Of a stretch of 64,000 nucleotides of DNA, positions 1 to 7,390 are shown in pieces. The notes below the pieces were generated by a model. The model saw only the letters and a program-made list of their open reading frames with translations. It was not told the DNA's origin and did not search any database. The position numbers and the translations under genes are program-made. Location of the stretch: assembly GCA_022843465.1 (NCBI GenBank), contig JALHNO010000005.1, positions 166,259 through 230,258 on the forward strand, read 5' to 3'. The DNA comes from Pseudomonadota bacterium. Its GTDB lineage: Bacteria > Pseudomonadota > Gammaproteobacteria > Xanthomonadales > Ahniellaceae. Each line of letters opens with the position of its first letter. Position 1 is the first letter of the stretch.

Positions 1-672
1 GCGCACCGGTTCCTCGTCACGTTCTTCCTGGAAAGTGCCGAACAGGCGATCCCAGAGGATCAGGATGCCGCCGTAATTGCGATCGACATAGAGATCGTTG
101 ACGCCATGGTGCACGCGATGATTGGAAGGCGAGGCAAACACCCGATCGAACCAGCCCAGGCGACCGATCTGTTCGGTATGGATCCAGTACTGGTAAAGCA
201 GGTCGATCAGCGCTACTACGGCAAATACCAGGGGCGGCACTCCGGCGAGCGCCATCGGCAGATAGAACACCCAGCCGAACAGGAATCCGCTGCTGGTCTG
301 GCGCAATGCGGTACTGAGATTGAAATGCTCGCTCTGATGGTGGACCACATGCGCCGCCCACAGCACATTGACCTCGTGACCAAGCCGGTGCTGCCAGTAA
401 TAGAAAAAATCGTAGGCGATCAGTGCAGCGATCCAGACCACGAGCGAATCGACCGGCAGATCGAATATGCGGAAATATTCGTGGGCCAGGGTGTAGATGC
501 CCAGGCTGAAAACCCGGGTGAAGACGCCGGCCAACTGAGATACCGTGCCGAGGCTGACACTGGTGATGGCATCGGCCGCCTGGTACGCCGAATGGCCGCG
601 CGCCCGCGCGATCAGCCACTCCAGCGCCATCAGGATGAAAAACACCGGGATCGCATAGACAATCGGATTCAT
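1..672 (-). CDS. Sterol desaturase / fatty acid hydroxylase family protein, C-terminus cut by window edge
   Basis: The minus strand from the ATG at 672 is open to the window edge (224 codons), so the stop lies outside. The start gives M-N-P-I-V-Y followed at once by a hydrophobic segment. Further hydrophobic helices flank the three histidine clusters of the membrane di-iron hydroxylase family: H-R-L-G-H, H-V-V-H-H and, near the visible end, H-R-V-H-H. The last visible residues read L-F-G-T-F-Q-E-E-R, typical of the family just before the C-terminus, so about 50-100 residues are probably missing. Members hydroxylate or desaturate lipids in the membrane; the substrate cannot be told from sequence. 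The 5' end of this gene is duplicated upstream (810-864). Confidence 0.9.
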   Translation of the reverse strand, partial: MNPIVYAIPVFFILMALEWLIARARGHSAYQAADAITSVSLGTVSQLAGVFTRVFSLGIYTLAHEYFRIFDLPVDSLVVWIAALIAYDFFYYWQHRLGHEVNVLWAAHVVHHQSEHFNLSTALRQTSSGFLFGWVFYLPMALAGVPPLVFAVVALIDLLYQYWIHTEQIGRLGWFDRVFASPSNHRVHHGVNDLYVDRNYGGILILWDRLFGTFQEERDEEPVR

Positions 673-1011
673 CGCGCAATATCAGCAGTGCTCCCAGGTG
701 CTTGCAAGTGCGTTGTTCCGCTGCCCCTGTTTCGTCGCCATCCTCGTGAACTGCGGATTCGATGATGCGCGGCGCTGAGAATGGAGGGCGTCGCTCCTGC
801 GACGCCTGCACTCCAGCGCCATCAGGATGAAAAACACCGGGATCGCATAGACAATCGGATTCATCGCGCAATATCAGTAGTGCTTCCAGGTGCTTCCAGG
901 TGCTTGCAAGTGCGTTGTTTCGCTGCCCCTATTTTGTCGCCATCCTCATGAACTGCTCATTCGATGATGTGCGGCGCTGAGAACGGAGGACGTCGCTCCT
1001 GCGACGCCTGC
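618..1011. repeat. Direct tandem duplication of ~190 bp covering the 5' end of the desaturase gene
   Basis: Copy 1 runs 618-809 and copy 2 runs 810-1011, head to tail. They begin with the same bases (ACTCCAGCGCCATCAGGATG) and end with the same hairpin-forming CGTCGCTCCTGCGACG followed by CCTGC. Copy 2 has scattered substitutions and an extra GTGCTTCCAG, so the duplication is not recent. Each copy carries the first ~18 codons of the desaturase plus its upstream region. The terminal CGTCGC-TCCT-GCGACG palindrome resembles short intergenic palindromes common in Xanthomonadales. Beyond the array (1012-1354) I see no gene. Confidence 0.85.
810..864 (-). pseudogene. Orphan 5' fragment of the desaturase gene left by the tandem duplication
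   Basis: From the ATG at 864 the minus strand encodes M-N-P-I-V-Y-A-I-P-V-F-F-I-L-M-A-L-E, identical to the first 18 residues of the downstream desaturase. It then leaves that reading at the duplication junction (Trp19 becomes Cys) and runs into unrelated sequence to a stop at 682. It is a relic of the repeat and not a functional gene. It could still act as a decoy translation start or a duplicated promoter region. Confidence 0.75.
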
Positions 1012-1354
1012 GCGCTACCGACAGGCCGTCGGTGACCATCCATCGGCGTCGTTATCAGAAGCGAGGGATCAGGGCAGCAATGGGACATGAAGTGAGAGCC
1101 GCCGCGCGGGAGCCCGACCCTATCCGTGCGCCAGCAGCGGCAGGAGTCGAGCGTGCGCTCAGACAGAGAGGGCGCGCACCTGATGGGGATTGGAATCAAT
1201 TGGGCCGCCTCCGGGGGTATTATTGCGGCTTCGAGTTTCATGCAGTCGATTTGGCGATGGCCATACTGTGACCGGTGTCGTTGTGGTGACGCGATGCATC
1301 AAGTAGCGTGCCCAAGTTGCCCGGCTCTCCTTATTGGATGAAGAGGACGTTGCG

Positions 1355-1795
1355 ATGTTGAATTCTTGTGTTCTGCGTCATTCGCTCTTGTGTGCCGGTC
1401 TGGCTCTTGCCCCGATCAGTGTGTCTGCGGCCTCTGCCACGCCCGCCGGGACCTTCACCTTCACCGTGGTGAACGATGGATTCGACTCCTGGCTGCTGAA
1501 CGGCCAGCCCGATCCCACCATCCAACTGATCCGCGGCGAGACCTATGTCTTCGACCTGCAGGGCGTGCCATCGAATCATCCGTTCTTCATCAATACGATC
1601 TCGACCACCGGCAGCGGCAATCAATTCACGCTTGGTGTGACCGGTAACGGCGCCACCGTCAACGGCGACGTGACCTTCGTCGTACCGGCCAGCGCGCCCG
1701 ACCAGTTGTTCTACAACTGCGGCAACCATCCCTCGATGGCGGGCACCATCAATGTCGTCAACGAGACGCCCTTGTTTGCTGATGGCTTCGAGTAG
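1355..1795 (+). CDS. Secreted cupredoxin-domain protein with C-terminal FADGFE tail
   Basis: The product has 146 residues. Residues 1 to about 27 form a Sec signal peptide ending near S-V-S-A-A. The rest is a plastocyanin/azurin-like beta-sandwich with the four type-1 copper ligands visible: His75 (in S-N-H-P-F), Cys122, His125 and Met128 (C-G-N-H-P-S-M). It is probably a periplasmic or extracellular copper protein carrying electrons or binding copper. The ATG at 1355 is preferred over the in-frame TTG at 1334 because AAGAGG lies 7-8 bases upstream and the signal peptide then starts correctly. The last six residues, F-A-D-G-F-E, match the ends of the two secreted proteases downstream. It stands alone, with about 370 bases to the next gene. 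Confidence 0.85.
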   Translation: MLNSCVLRHSLLCAGLALAPISVSAASATPAGTFTFTVVNDGFDSWLLNGQPDPTIQLIRGETYVFDLQGVPSNHPFFINTISTTGSGNQFTLGVTGNGATVNGDVTFVVPASAPDQLFYNCGNHPSMAGTINVVNETPLFADGFE

Positions 1796-2165
1796 GGTGC
1801 GCCGGCGAAACCCAGGTCGGCTTTGCTGCATCCGACAAATGAGGGCAGCGAGACGGCCTCGGCCCGCGTTCAATGCAACGGCTTCACGTCAACATCGTGC
1901 CCGCGCTCAGGCTTGGCTGCGGCAAGCTATGGCCGCTCTGCTTTCTGGCTGATCTGTTCGGGTGCGGGCCCGAATCGCGTATTCCGAGCGTGAATTTGCC
2001 GGTTCCCGGGCCAAGACTATTCCACTGGCAGCCACGGTGAGCCACCGTGTCGCAACAAACCAGGAGACGACTGAGCTTTCCCGGATGTGGAAACAGACAA
2101 TGTTAGAGGTTACGCTCTAGCGGCTGCGCCCGCTCCGGGCCGGCAGGCTCACCGAGGATGTAGTC
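1796..2165. other. Intergenic region without recognisable gene
   Basis: No open frame here looks like a protein. A small inverted repeat (CACGGT 2033-2038 / ACCGTG 2044-2049) is present, but no T-run follows it, so it is not a clear terminator. The last ~20 bases carry the GAGGA ribosome-binding site of the next gene. The promoter of the secreted-protein operon presumably lies here but cannot be assigned with confidence. Confidence 0.5.
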
Positions 2166-2588
2166 ATGAATATTCGTAGCGGAATCTGCATCGCGCTGTT
2201 TTCGGTCACGTTGGCGGGTACCGCCGCTGCCGATCAGGGCGCAGCTGAAAAAGCCCAACCCGAAAGTGTGCAGGCAGAAGCTGGCATGCGCGTATACGTA
2301 GATCCGGAAACCGGACAGTTGACCAGTACCCCGGTCACCGCAGAGCAGCGTGCCCAGGCCCAGTCATCCGAGGCATTCCGCCAGGATGATACGGGCCTGC
2401 GTGTTGTTCACATGCCGGATGGTTCGAGCATGATGGATCTGCAGGGCCGCTTTGAGCAGGCTACGGCAGCTCAGGTGACCGCAGAAGGAAAATTGCAGAC
2501 CTACTGTGCTGATGCCGACCATGTGAAGCTGGGACAGCACGAACACGCCGATGCTGGTGCGCCCGTTGTCGACAGCAGCGAACGTTGA
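2166..2588 (+). CDS. Small secreted protein of unknown function
   Basis: The product has 140 residues with a Sec signal peptide (residues 1 to about 22, ending T-A-A-A before D-Q-G). The mature part is acidic, Gln/Ala-rich and lacks membrane segments. A stretch near residue 40 reads M-R-V-Y-V-D-P-E-T-G-Q-L, which I recall from exported hypothetical proteins of Xanthomonadales, but I can assign no function. The C-terminus holds a single Cys and an H-E-H cluster. It starts 7 bases after GAGGA and ends 9 bases before the metalloprotease ATG, so the two are almost certainly co-transcribed. It could be a chaperone, inhibitor or accessory factor for that protease; this is inference from context only. 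Confidence 0.75.
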   Translation: MNIRSGICIALFSVTLAGTAAADQGAAEKAQPESVQAEAGMRVYVDPETGQLTSTPVTAEQRAQAQSSEAFRQDDTGLRVVHMPDGSSMMDLQGRFEQATAAQVTAEGKLQTYCADADHVKLGQHEHADAGAPVVDSSER

Positions 2589-2597
2589 GGAACCGAC

Positions 2598-4043
2598 ATG
2601 AACAAATGTATTGCGGTCTTGTTTTCGGCTATGGCCATCGGTGCTGCGTCGATCGGTCATGCGGCCACCATCACCATCGTCAATCTGGATGGTGCGGGGG
2701 AGGGGTTCAATGATCCCACGGTGGTGCCGGCCCTGCCGAGCAATCCATTCACCACCCTGGGTGAACAGCGTCTTCATGTTTTCCAAACCGCGGCCAGCCA
2801 ATGGGGCGCGCGACTGCAGAGCAGTGTCGAAATCCGCGTGCAGGCGGCATTCAATCCGCTGACGTGCTCGGGCACCAGCGCGGTATTGGGATCGGCGGGT
2901 GCGGTCACGGTCCATTCGAATTTTGCCAATGCTCCGGTTCCCAATGTCTGGTACCCGCCGGCACTGGCCAGTTCGCTGGCGGGCGTCGACGTCGCACCCG
3001 CAACGAACGATATCAACTCGCAGTTCAATGTCAGTATCGACAACGGGGTCTGCCTGACCGGCACAGCGGGTTGGTATTACTCGACCGCTGCCTCGGATAC
3101 CACTCCGGCCGGCCGCATCCCGCTGTTGCCGGTGGTCTTTCATGAGTTGGCGCACGGTCTTGGATTCCAGACATTCACCAGCAGCAGTACCGGTGCGTTC
3201 AATGGCGGCACGCCGGCAATCTGGGACACCTTTCTCGCAGATGCGGTCACCGGCACCACCTGGATCAATATGGCCACCAATGCGGAGCGACAGGCTTCCG
3301 CGATCAGCGATCCCAACCTGATCTGGAAAGGACCGATCGTCACCTCCGAGATGGCCAATTTCCTGGGCCCGGCCCCCAAGCTGATCGTCAACTCGCCAGC
3401 GATCATCATGGGTGAGAAGAATGCGCAGACGGCCACCTTCGGAGCGCCCGTCGTTGCACCTGGCATCACTGGAAACGTGGTAATCGCAACCGATAGCGGA
3501 GGGGTCAGCAATCTTGATGGTTGTGAGGCACTGGCCAATGGCGGAGCGGTCTCCGGAAACATCGCCCTGATGGTGCGTGGCAACTGCAATTTCACGGTCA
3601 AGGTGCTCAATGCCCAGAACGCGGGTGCGATCGCGGCCATCATCGACAACAACGCCGCGACAGGCCTGCCGAGCATGGGGGGCGCCGACCCACTGGTCAC
3701 CATTTCCTCGTATGGCATCTCCCAGGCGGACGGCAATGCGATCCGTGCCGAGCTCGCGATTCCCACCGCCGTCAATGCAACACTGGGCTTTGGTACCGCG
3801 CTCGCTGGCACGCAGATGAGCATGGGTCAGAGCTTTGTGCGTATGTATGCTCCGAACCCGGTTGAGCCGGGATCATCCGTGTCGCACTGGACCCGGGATG
3901 CATTCCCGAACCTGCTGATGGAGCCTTCGCTGAATACTTCGCTGTTCAGTGACGTCGATCTGACCATTCCGCTGTTCCGGGACATCGGCTGGAATGTCAT
4001 GACGCCGGTGATCGATCCGGTGTTCGCGAACGGGTTTGAATGA
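2598..4043 (+). CDS. Secreted leishmanolysin-like zinc metalloprotease with inserted PA domain and FANGFE tail
   Basis: The product has 481 residues with a signal peptide at 1-22. The zinc motif H-E-L-A-H-G-L-G-F is at 182-190. The residue expected to be the third ligand in ordinary HExxHxxGxxH metzincins is Thr. Instead S-V-S-H-W gives His430 and L-L-M-E-P gives Met441, the His/Met-turn arrangement of M8 (leishmanolysin) enzymes, where an insert separates the helix from the third His. Here that insert holds a protease-associated (PA) domain at about 270-395. The last residues are V-F-A-N-G-F-E. A GAGGAAC ribosome-binding site precedes the ATG. The gene follows the small secreted gene and is closed by a strong terminator at 4063. 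Proteolytic activity is likely; the substrate is unknown. Confidence 0.82.
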   Translation: MNKCIAVLFSAMAIGAASIGHAATITIVNLDGAGEGFNDPTVVPALPSNPFTTLGEQRLHVFQTAASQWGARLQSSVEIRVQAAFNPLTCSGTSAVLGSAGAVTVHSNFANAPVPNVWYPPALASSLAGVDVAPATNDINSQFNVSIDNGVCLTGTAGWYYSTAASDTTPAGRIPLLPVVFHELAHGLGFQTFTSSSTGAFNGGTPAIWDTFLADAVTGTTWINMATNAERQASAISDPNLIWKGPIVTSEMANFLGPAPKLIVNSPAIIMGEKNAQTATFGAPVVAPGITGNVVIATDSGGVSNLDGCEALANGGAVSGNIALMVRGNCNFTVKVLNAQNAGAIAAIIDNNAATGLPSMGGADPLVTISSYGISQADGNAIRAELAIPTAVNATLGFGTALAGTQMSMGQSFVRMYAPNPVEPGSSVSHWTRDAFPNLLMEPSLNTSLFSDVDLTIPLFRDIGWNVMTPVIDPVFANGFE

Positions 4044-4062
4044 TTACTGTGGCAACTTGAAG

Positions 4063-4091
4063 AAAACGGAGCCTTCGGGCTCCGTTTTTTT
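4063..4091 (+). terminator. Rho-independent terminator after the metalloprotease gene
   Basis: The stem AACGGAGCC / GGCTCCGTT closes a TTCG tetraloop and is followed by a run of T, about 20 bases after the stop codon at 4043. It ends the two-gene operon 2166-4043. Confidence 0.92.
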
Positions 4092-4692
4092 CCCGAATCG
4101 TCAGCGCGCATTTCGCTCTCACAGATTGCCAGCGCCCAGGCGATGATTGGTTGAGCCAACGTCTCGACCACCGGCACCGCGGCAAATTTTGGCTCGGCGT
4201 TTCCGGCTATGGCGCCCCCGTTGAGCGCGACATGAAGTTTTGGCCGCCAGTGCGCTGGGGCCCACGTTCTAGACCTGCGGCTACAGTCCCTCGATGGCGG
4301 GGTGTTCAATGGCTTCTGCCACACCGCTGGATTTTCTTCAGTAGACCGGGCGCAAGTGAAGCGGATGGTCGGCAATGATTTGAATTTTTCTGCGTTCGAC
4401 CGCCTGATATGCGCGCCCGATCGAGAGGCCCGATGCGCAGCCTTGATGGATCCGGCGCAATTGCGTTGACTCGGCAATGAACAGACTGGATTCGCCGTCC
4501 GTCCGTCTGCGGCGAGATGGGCTTGCCGATGGCCGCGGCCCGGAGCGCCGACGCAAATCTCATGCTATAAATGTTTGTGCCGTACTTGGTCGGCCGGGGT
4601 TACGCCTGTGCAGCCAAGTCCTGCGCCTGAACGTCCTGTTGCGCAACTGCGGATGCCAACCGGGCACTTTCACCGACTTTGGAGGGGACAAG
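4092..4692. other. ~600 bp intergenic region without recognisable gene
   Basis: Open frames exist on both strands, but none has a plausible ribosome-binding site, domain or codon pattern like its neighbours. A TATAAA at 4566-4571 about 120 bases before the subtilase start is a possible -10 element, without a convincing -35 partner. The region ends with GGAGGGG at 4681-4687, the ribosome-binding site of the subtilase. Confidence 0.4.
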
Positions 4693-6975
4693 ATGAACTC
4701 TGCTCGTATTCTGGCTTTGGCGATTGCCGCTGCACTACACGTTCCGCAGGCAGTGGCCTCGGCTGATGTTGAAACCAGCATCAGCAGCCGTGTCCAGACC
4801 TACATTGTCAGGTTCCCGGAGGCAGGTCTGATGTATTACGGGGGCGGCGTGGAAAACCTGCCCGCCACTGCGCCCGCGACCCTCGGCTCGCGGAAGGTCG
4901 ACGGAAAATCGCCTTCTGCCCTGGCGTATTCCGCGCATTTGCGCAATGTCCAGGAGGCGCACCTGAACACGATGGCGTCGGTGCTGCAGCGCCCGCTGCC
5001 GATGCTGCAGTCGTATTGGGTAGCGTTCAACGGGGTCGCTGTCGACCTGACCGCTGCCGAGGCCGACGCGCTTCGTTCGCTGCCCGAAATTGCACGAATC
5101 GAGCCCGCTGGCGTCTATGAATTGTCAACGGATGCCGGGCCGGCCTTTATTGGCGCCCCCTCGGTCTGGTCTGGTGGTTCGGTGCCCGGCGGAATCGGTA
5201 CACGGGGTGCGGGTGTTGTAGTTGGCGTGATCGACTCCGGCGCAAATTCGGATCACCCTTCCTTCGCCAATGACGCCAGCTGTGGATTTGGGGTGCCAAA
5301 TCCGAAGCTCCTCAGTGCGAAGGATTGCAACCAGGCAAGTTGTGTCGGCGGCAATCCCGAGGATGTAAGTACTTCAAGCTCGGGTCACGGCGTACATACC
5401 TCGTCGACCGCGGCCGGCAATGCGCTGGTTCCGCCGCTGACGGTGAGTGGCGTTGACCTGAGGTTCCCCATCTCGGGTGTGGCGCCGTGCGCGGCAGTGC
5501 GCTCGTACAAGGCCTGTGAAAGCACCTGCCCAGGTGCCGCACTGCTTGCAGCGATGCAGTCAGCCATTCTCGATGGCGTGGACGTGCTCAATTATTCGAT
5601 CTCCGGCGGCACCAATCCCTGGTCCGACTTCGATCGCGATTTTCTCGATATGGTCAATGCTGACATCATGGTGGCCGCATCGGCAGGTAACACGCGCGCT
5701 GAGACTCCCAATCCGGTGGGTGCAGTGAATCATCGTGGCCCCTGGGTGTTGTCGGTCGCCAATTCCTCGCATGATCGAATTGTCGCGTTCGATGTCGATG
5801 TTGCGGGCGGGCCCCAGGACAGCGGTGCTGTCCCAGGCAGCGGTGTTGCATACCCGAATGGTGCCACGACGGCCCAGGTCGCCAGCGCAGCACTGTTGGG
5901 GAATGAACTTGGATGCACGGCAGGCGGTGGCTTCGCTGCTGGCTCGATGACAGGGCGGATCGCGCTGATTTCCCGTGGTACCTGTGGTTTTCTCGAGAAG
6001 GTCAACAACGCGACCGGCGCCGGCGCCATAGCGGCGATCGTATACAACAATGTGAACGGATTGCCGATCACGATGGGTGCGCTTGAGACCACCACGATCC
6101 CATCCGCGATGGTGTCCAACCTGCAGGGCATCGCCATCCGGGATTTCATCGCGCTCAACACCACGGCGCCGATGACGGTTACCGGCCCATCGGCACGCGT
6201 CACCAATGTGGCATTCGGCGACATCCTCAATGCCAGCAGTCTGCGTGGGCCGAACGACACCTTCGATGTTACCAAGCCCGATATCACCGGGCCGGGCACC
6301 AATGTCTATGCAGCGGTCAGCGATGTGGCGGGTCAGTTCGGCTTCCTGACCGGAACCTCGATGTCGAGTCCGCATCTGGCCGGCGCCGCGGCTTTGCTGC
6401 GCTCGGCGCATCCGACCTGGACGCCGATGGAAGTGAAGTCCGCCCTGCAACTTACGTCGCTGCGTGACGGCCGCTCCGACAACGCCACCACGCCCTGGCA
6501 CGCCGACGAAGTGGGCAACGGTCGCGTCAATCTGAATGCAGCCGCCAGTGCGGGCCTGGTCATGAACGAGACGTTCGCCAATTTCCTCGCCGCAAATCCC
6601 GGCACAGGCGGTCAGCCTCGCGATCTGAATCTGCCGAGTCTGCGCCACACTACCTGCTCAGGTGTCTGCACCTTCACACGCACTTTCCGCAACACTTCGA
6701 CCAGTGCCACGACATGGGATGCGGTCGTCACCGATGCGCCGGCGGGTACTCAGATCGCGGTGAGCCCGGCGAGCTTCTCATTCACCGGGGGGCTGGCAGA
6801 AACGCAGACAGTGACGATCACGGTCACCATCACCAATCCGCCGCCGGGCATCGTGAATACGGCGTTCGGTCATCTGATCTTCCGCGAGGCCGGTTCCGCC
6901 CGTCCTGACGCACGCCTTAGCGTGGCGATCCGCGGAACTTCGAATGATGCAGTATTTGCCAACGGGTTCGAGTAA
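4693..6975 (+). CDS. Secreted subtilisin-like serine protease (S8) with I9 propeptide, PA domain and FANGFE tail
   Basis: The product has 760 residues. The ATG at 4693 is chosen over a longer frame from 4477 because GGAGGGG lies just upstream and a signal peptide (ending V-A-S-A) follows. An inhibitor_I9-type propeptide spans about 36-145. The catalytic triad is Asp181 (V-I-D-S-G), His232 (G-H-G-V-H-T) and Ser556 (G-T-S-M-S-S-P-H). A PA domain is inserted at about 388-490, as in plant-type and large bacterial subtilases. A C-terminal beta-rich region (about 640-750) is likely fibronectin-like. It ends A-V-F-A-N-G-F-E. The PA domain is closely similar to that of the neighbouring metalloprotease. 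It is monocistronic, with a terminator 26 bases after the stop, and is probably an extracellular degradative protease. Confidence 0.92.
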   Translation: MNSARILALAIAAALHVPQAVASADVETSISSRVQTYIVRFPEAGLMYYGGGVENLPATAPATLGSRKVDGKSPSALAYSAHLRNVQEAHLNTMASVLQRPLPMLQSYWVAFNGVAVDLTAAEADALRSLPEIARIEPAGVYELSTDAGPAFIGAPSVWSGGSVPGGIGTRGAGVVVGVIDSGANSDHPSFANDASCGFGVPNPKLLSAKDCNQASCVGGNPEDVSTSSSGHGVHTSSTAAGNALVPPLTVSGVDLRFPISGVAPCAAVRSYKACESTCPGAALLAAMQSAILDGVDVLNYSISGGTNPWSDFDRDFLDMVNADIMVAASAGNTRAETPNPVGAVNHRGPWVLSVANSSHDRIVAFDVDVAGGPQDSGAVPGSGVAYPNGATTAQVASAALLGNELGCTAGGGFAAGSMTGRIALISRGTCGFLEKVNNATGAGAIAAIVYNNVNGLPITMGALETTTIPSAMVSNLQGIAIRDFIALNTTAPMTVTGPSARVTNVAFGDILNASSLRGPNDTFDVTKPDITGPGTNVYAAVSDVAGQFGFLTGTSMSSPHLAGAAALLRSAHPTWTPMEVKSALQLTSLRDGRSDNATTPWHADEVGNGRVNLNAAASAGLVMNETFANFLAANPGTGGQPRDLNLPSLRHTTCSGVCTFTRTFRNTSTSATTWDAVVTDAPAGTQIAVSPASFSFTGGLAETQTVTITVTITNPPPGIVNTAFGHLIFREAGSARPDARLSVAIRGTSNDAVFANGFE

Positions 6976-7000
6976 GAACCACTCGATCACCGGCCCGAGA

Positions 7001-7028
7001 ATCCGCACCCGCTTGGGTGCGGATTTTT
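7001..7028 (+). terminator. Rho-independent terminator after the subtilase gene
   Basis: ATCCGCACCC and GGGTGCGGAT pair around a GCTT loop, followed by TTTT, 25 bases after the stop codon. The stem has ten base pairs. Confidence 0.93.
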
Positions 7029-7390
7029 CGGCGTCTCCAAGCCTTTCTGGCCGTCCTGTCAGAATTCCGGTGCTGCGGATCCGGCTGACTGAATAAGGTC
7101 GGTGACAATCGTCTGTCCGGAGTGTCGGGTCGCGGCTTCCGGGTGGGCAAGAGTGATTCAGTGGCGGGTATGCGTCCAGACCTCTCGGCGTTGTGCCACA
7201 GGCGCATTCGTCCGGATCGGCGGAATCCGCTGACTCCGACCGCGCGCACCCCGGACGCCCACGCGAATCGGCATTCGTGGAGTCGTGCCGCGTTCAGGGA
7301 CGTCGAAGCGGCACAATCCGCTTTGGCCAATCTCCCCGTGCAGCCCACAACCCACTAGAATTGATCGCCTTGCTCCCCTGAGCTCTTTCC
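7029..7390. promoter_or_regulatory. Leader region of the kinase gene; possible -10 element at 7356-7361
   Basis: There is no gene in this 360-base stretch. TAGAAT at 7356-7361 (ACTAGAATTGATCGCC) fits the -10 style seen before several genes here and lies about 30 bases before the GTG start. No good -35 is seen, so this is tentative. No Shine-Dalgarno sequence is visible before the GTG. Confidence 0.35.

Noticed and set aside
17..871. A long minus-strand open frame (284 codons) over the desaturase region
   Set aside because: It is out of frame with the histidine-motif protein and runs through both duplicate copies. Its sequence is Arg/Pro/Ser-rich without a domain, a shadow of the real gene and repeat.
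4477..4692. N-terminal extension of the subtilase by 72 codons
   Set aside because: The extension is basic and low-complexity with no signal peptide. The internal ATG at 4693 has GGAGGGG upstream and a proper signal sequence.
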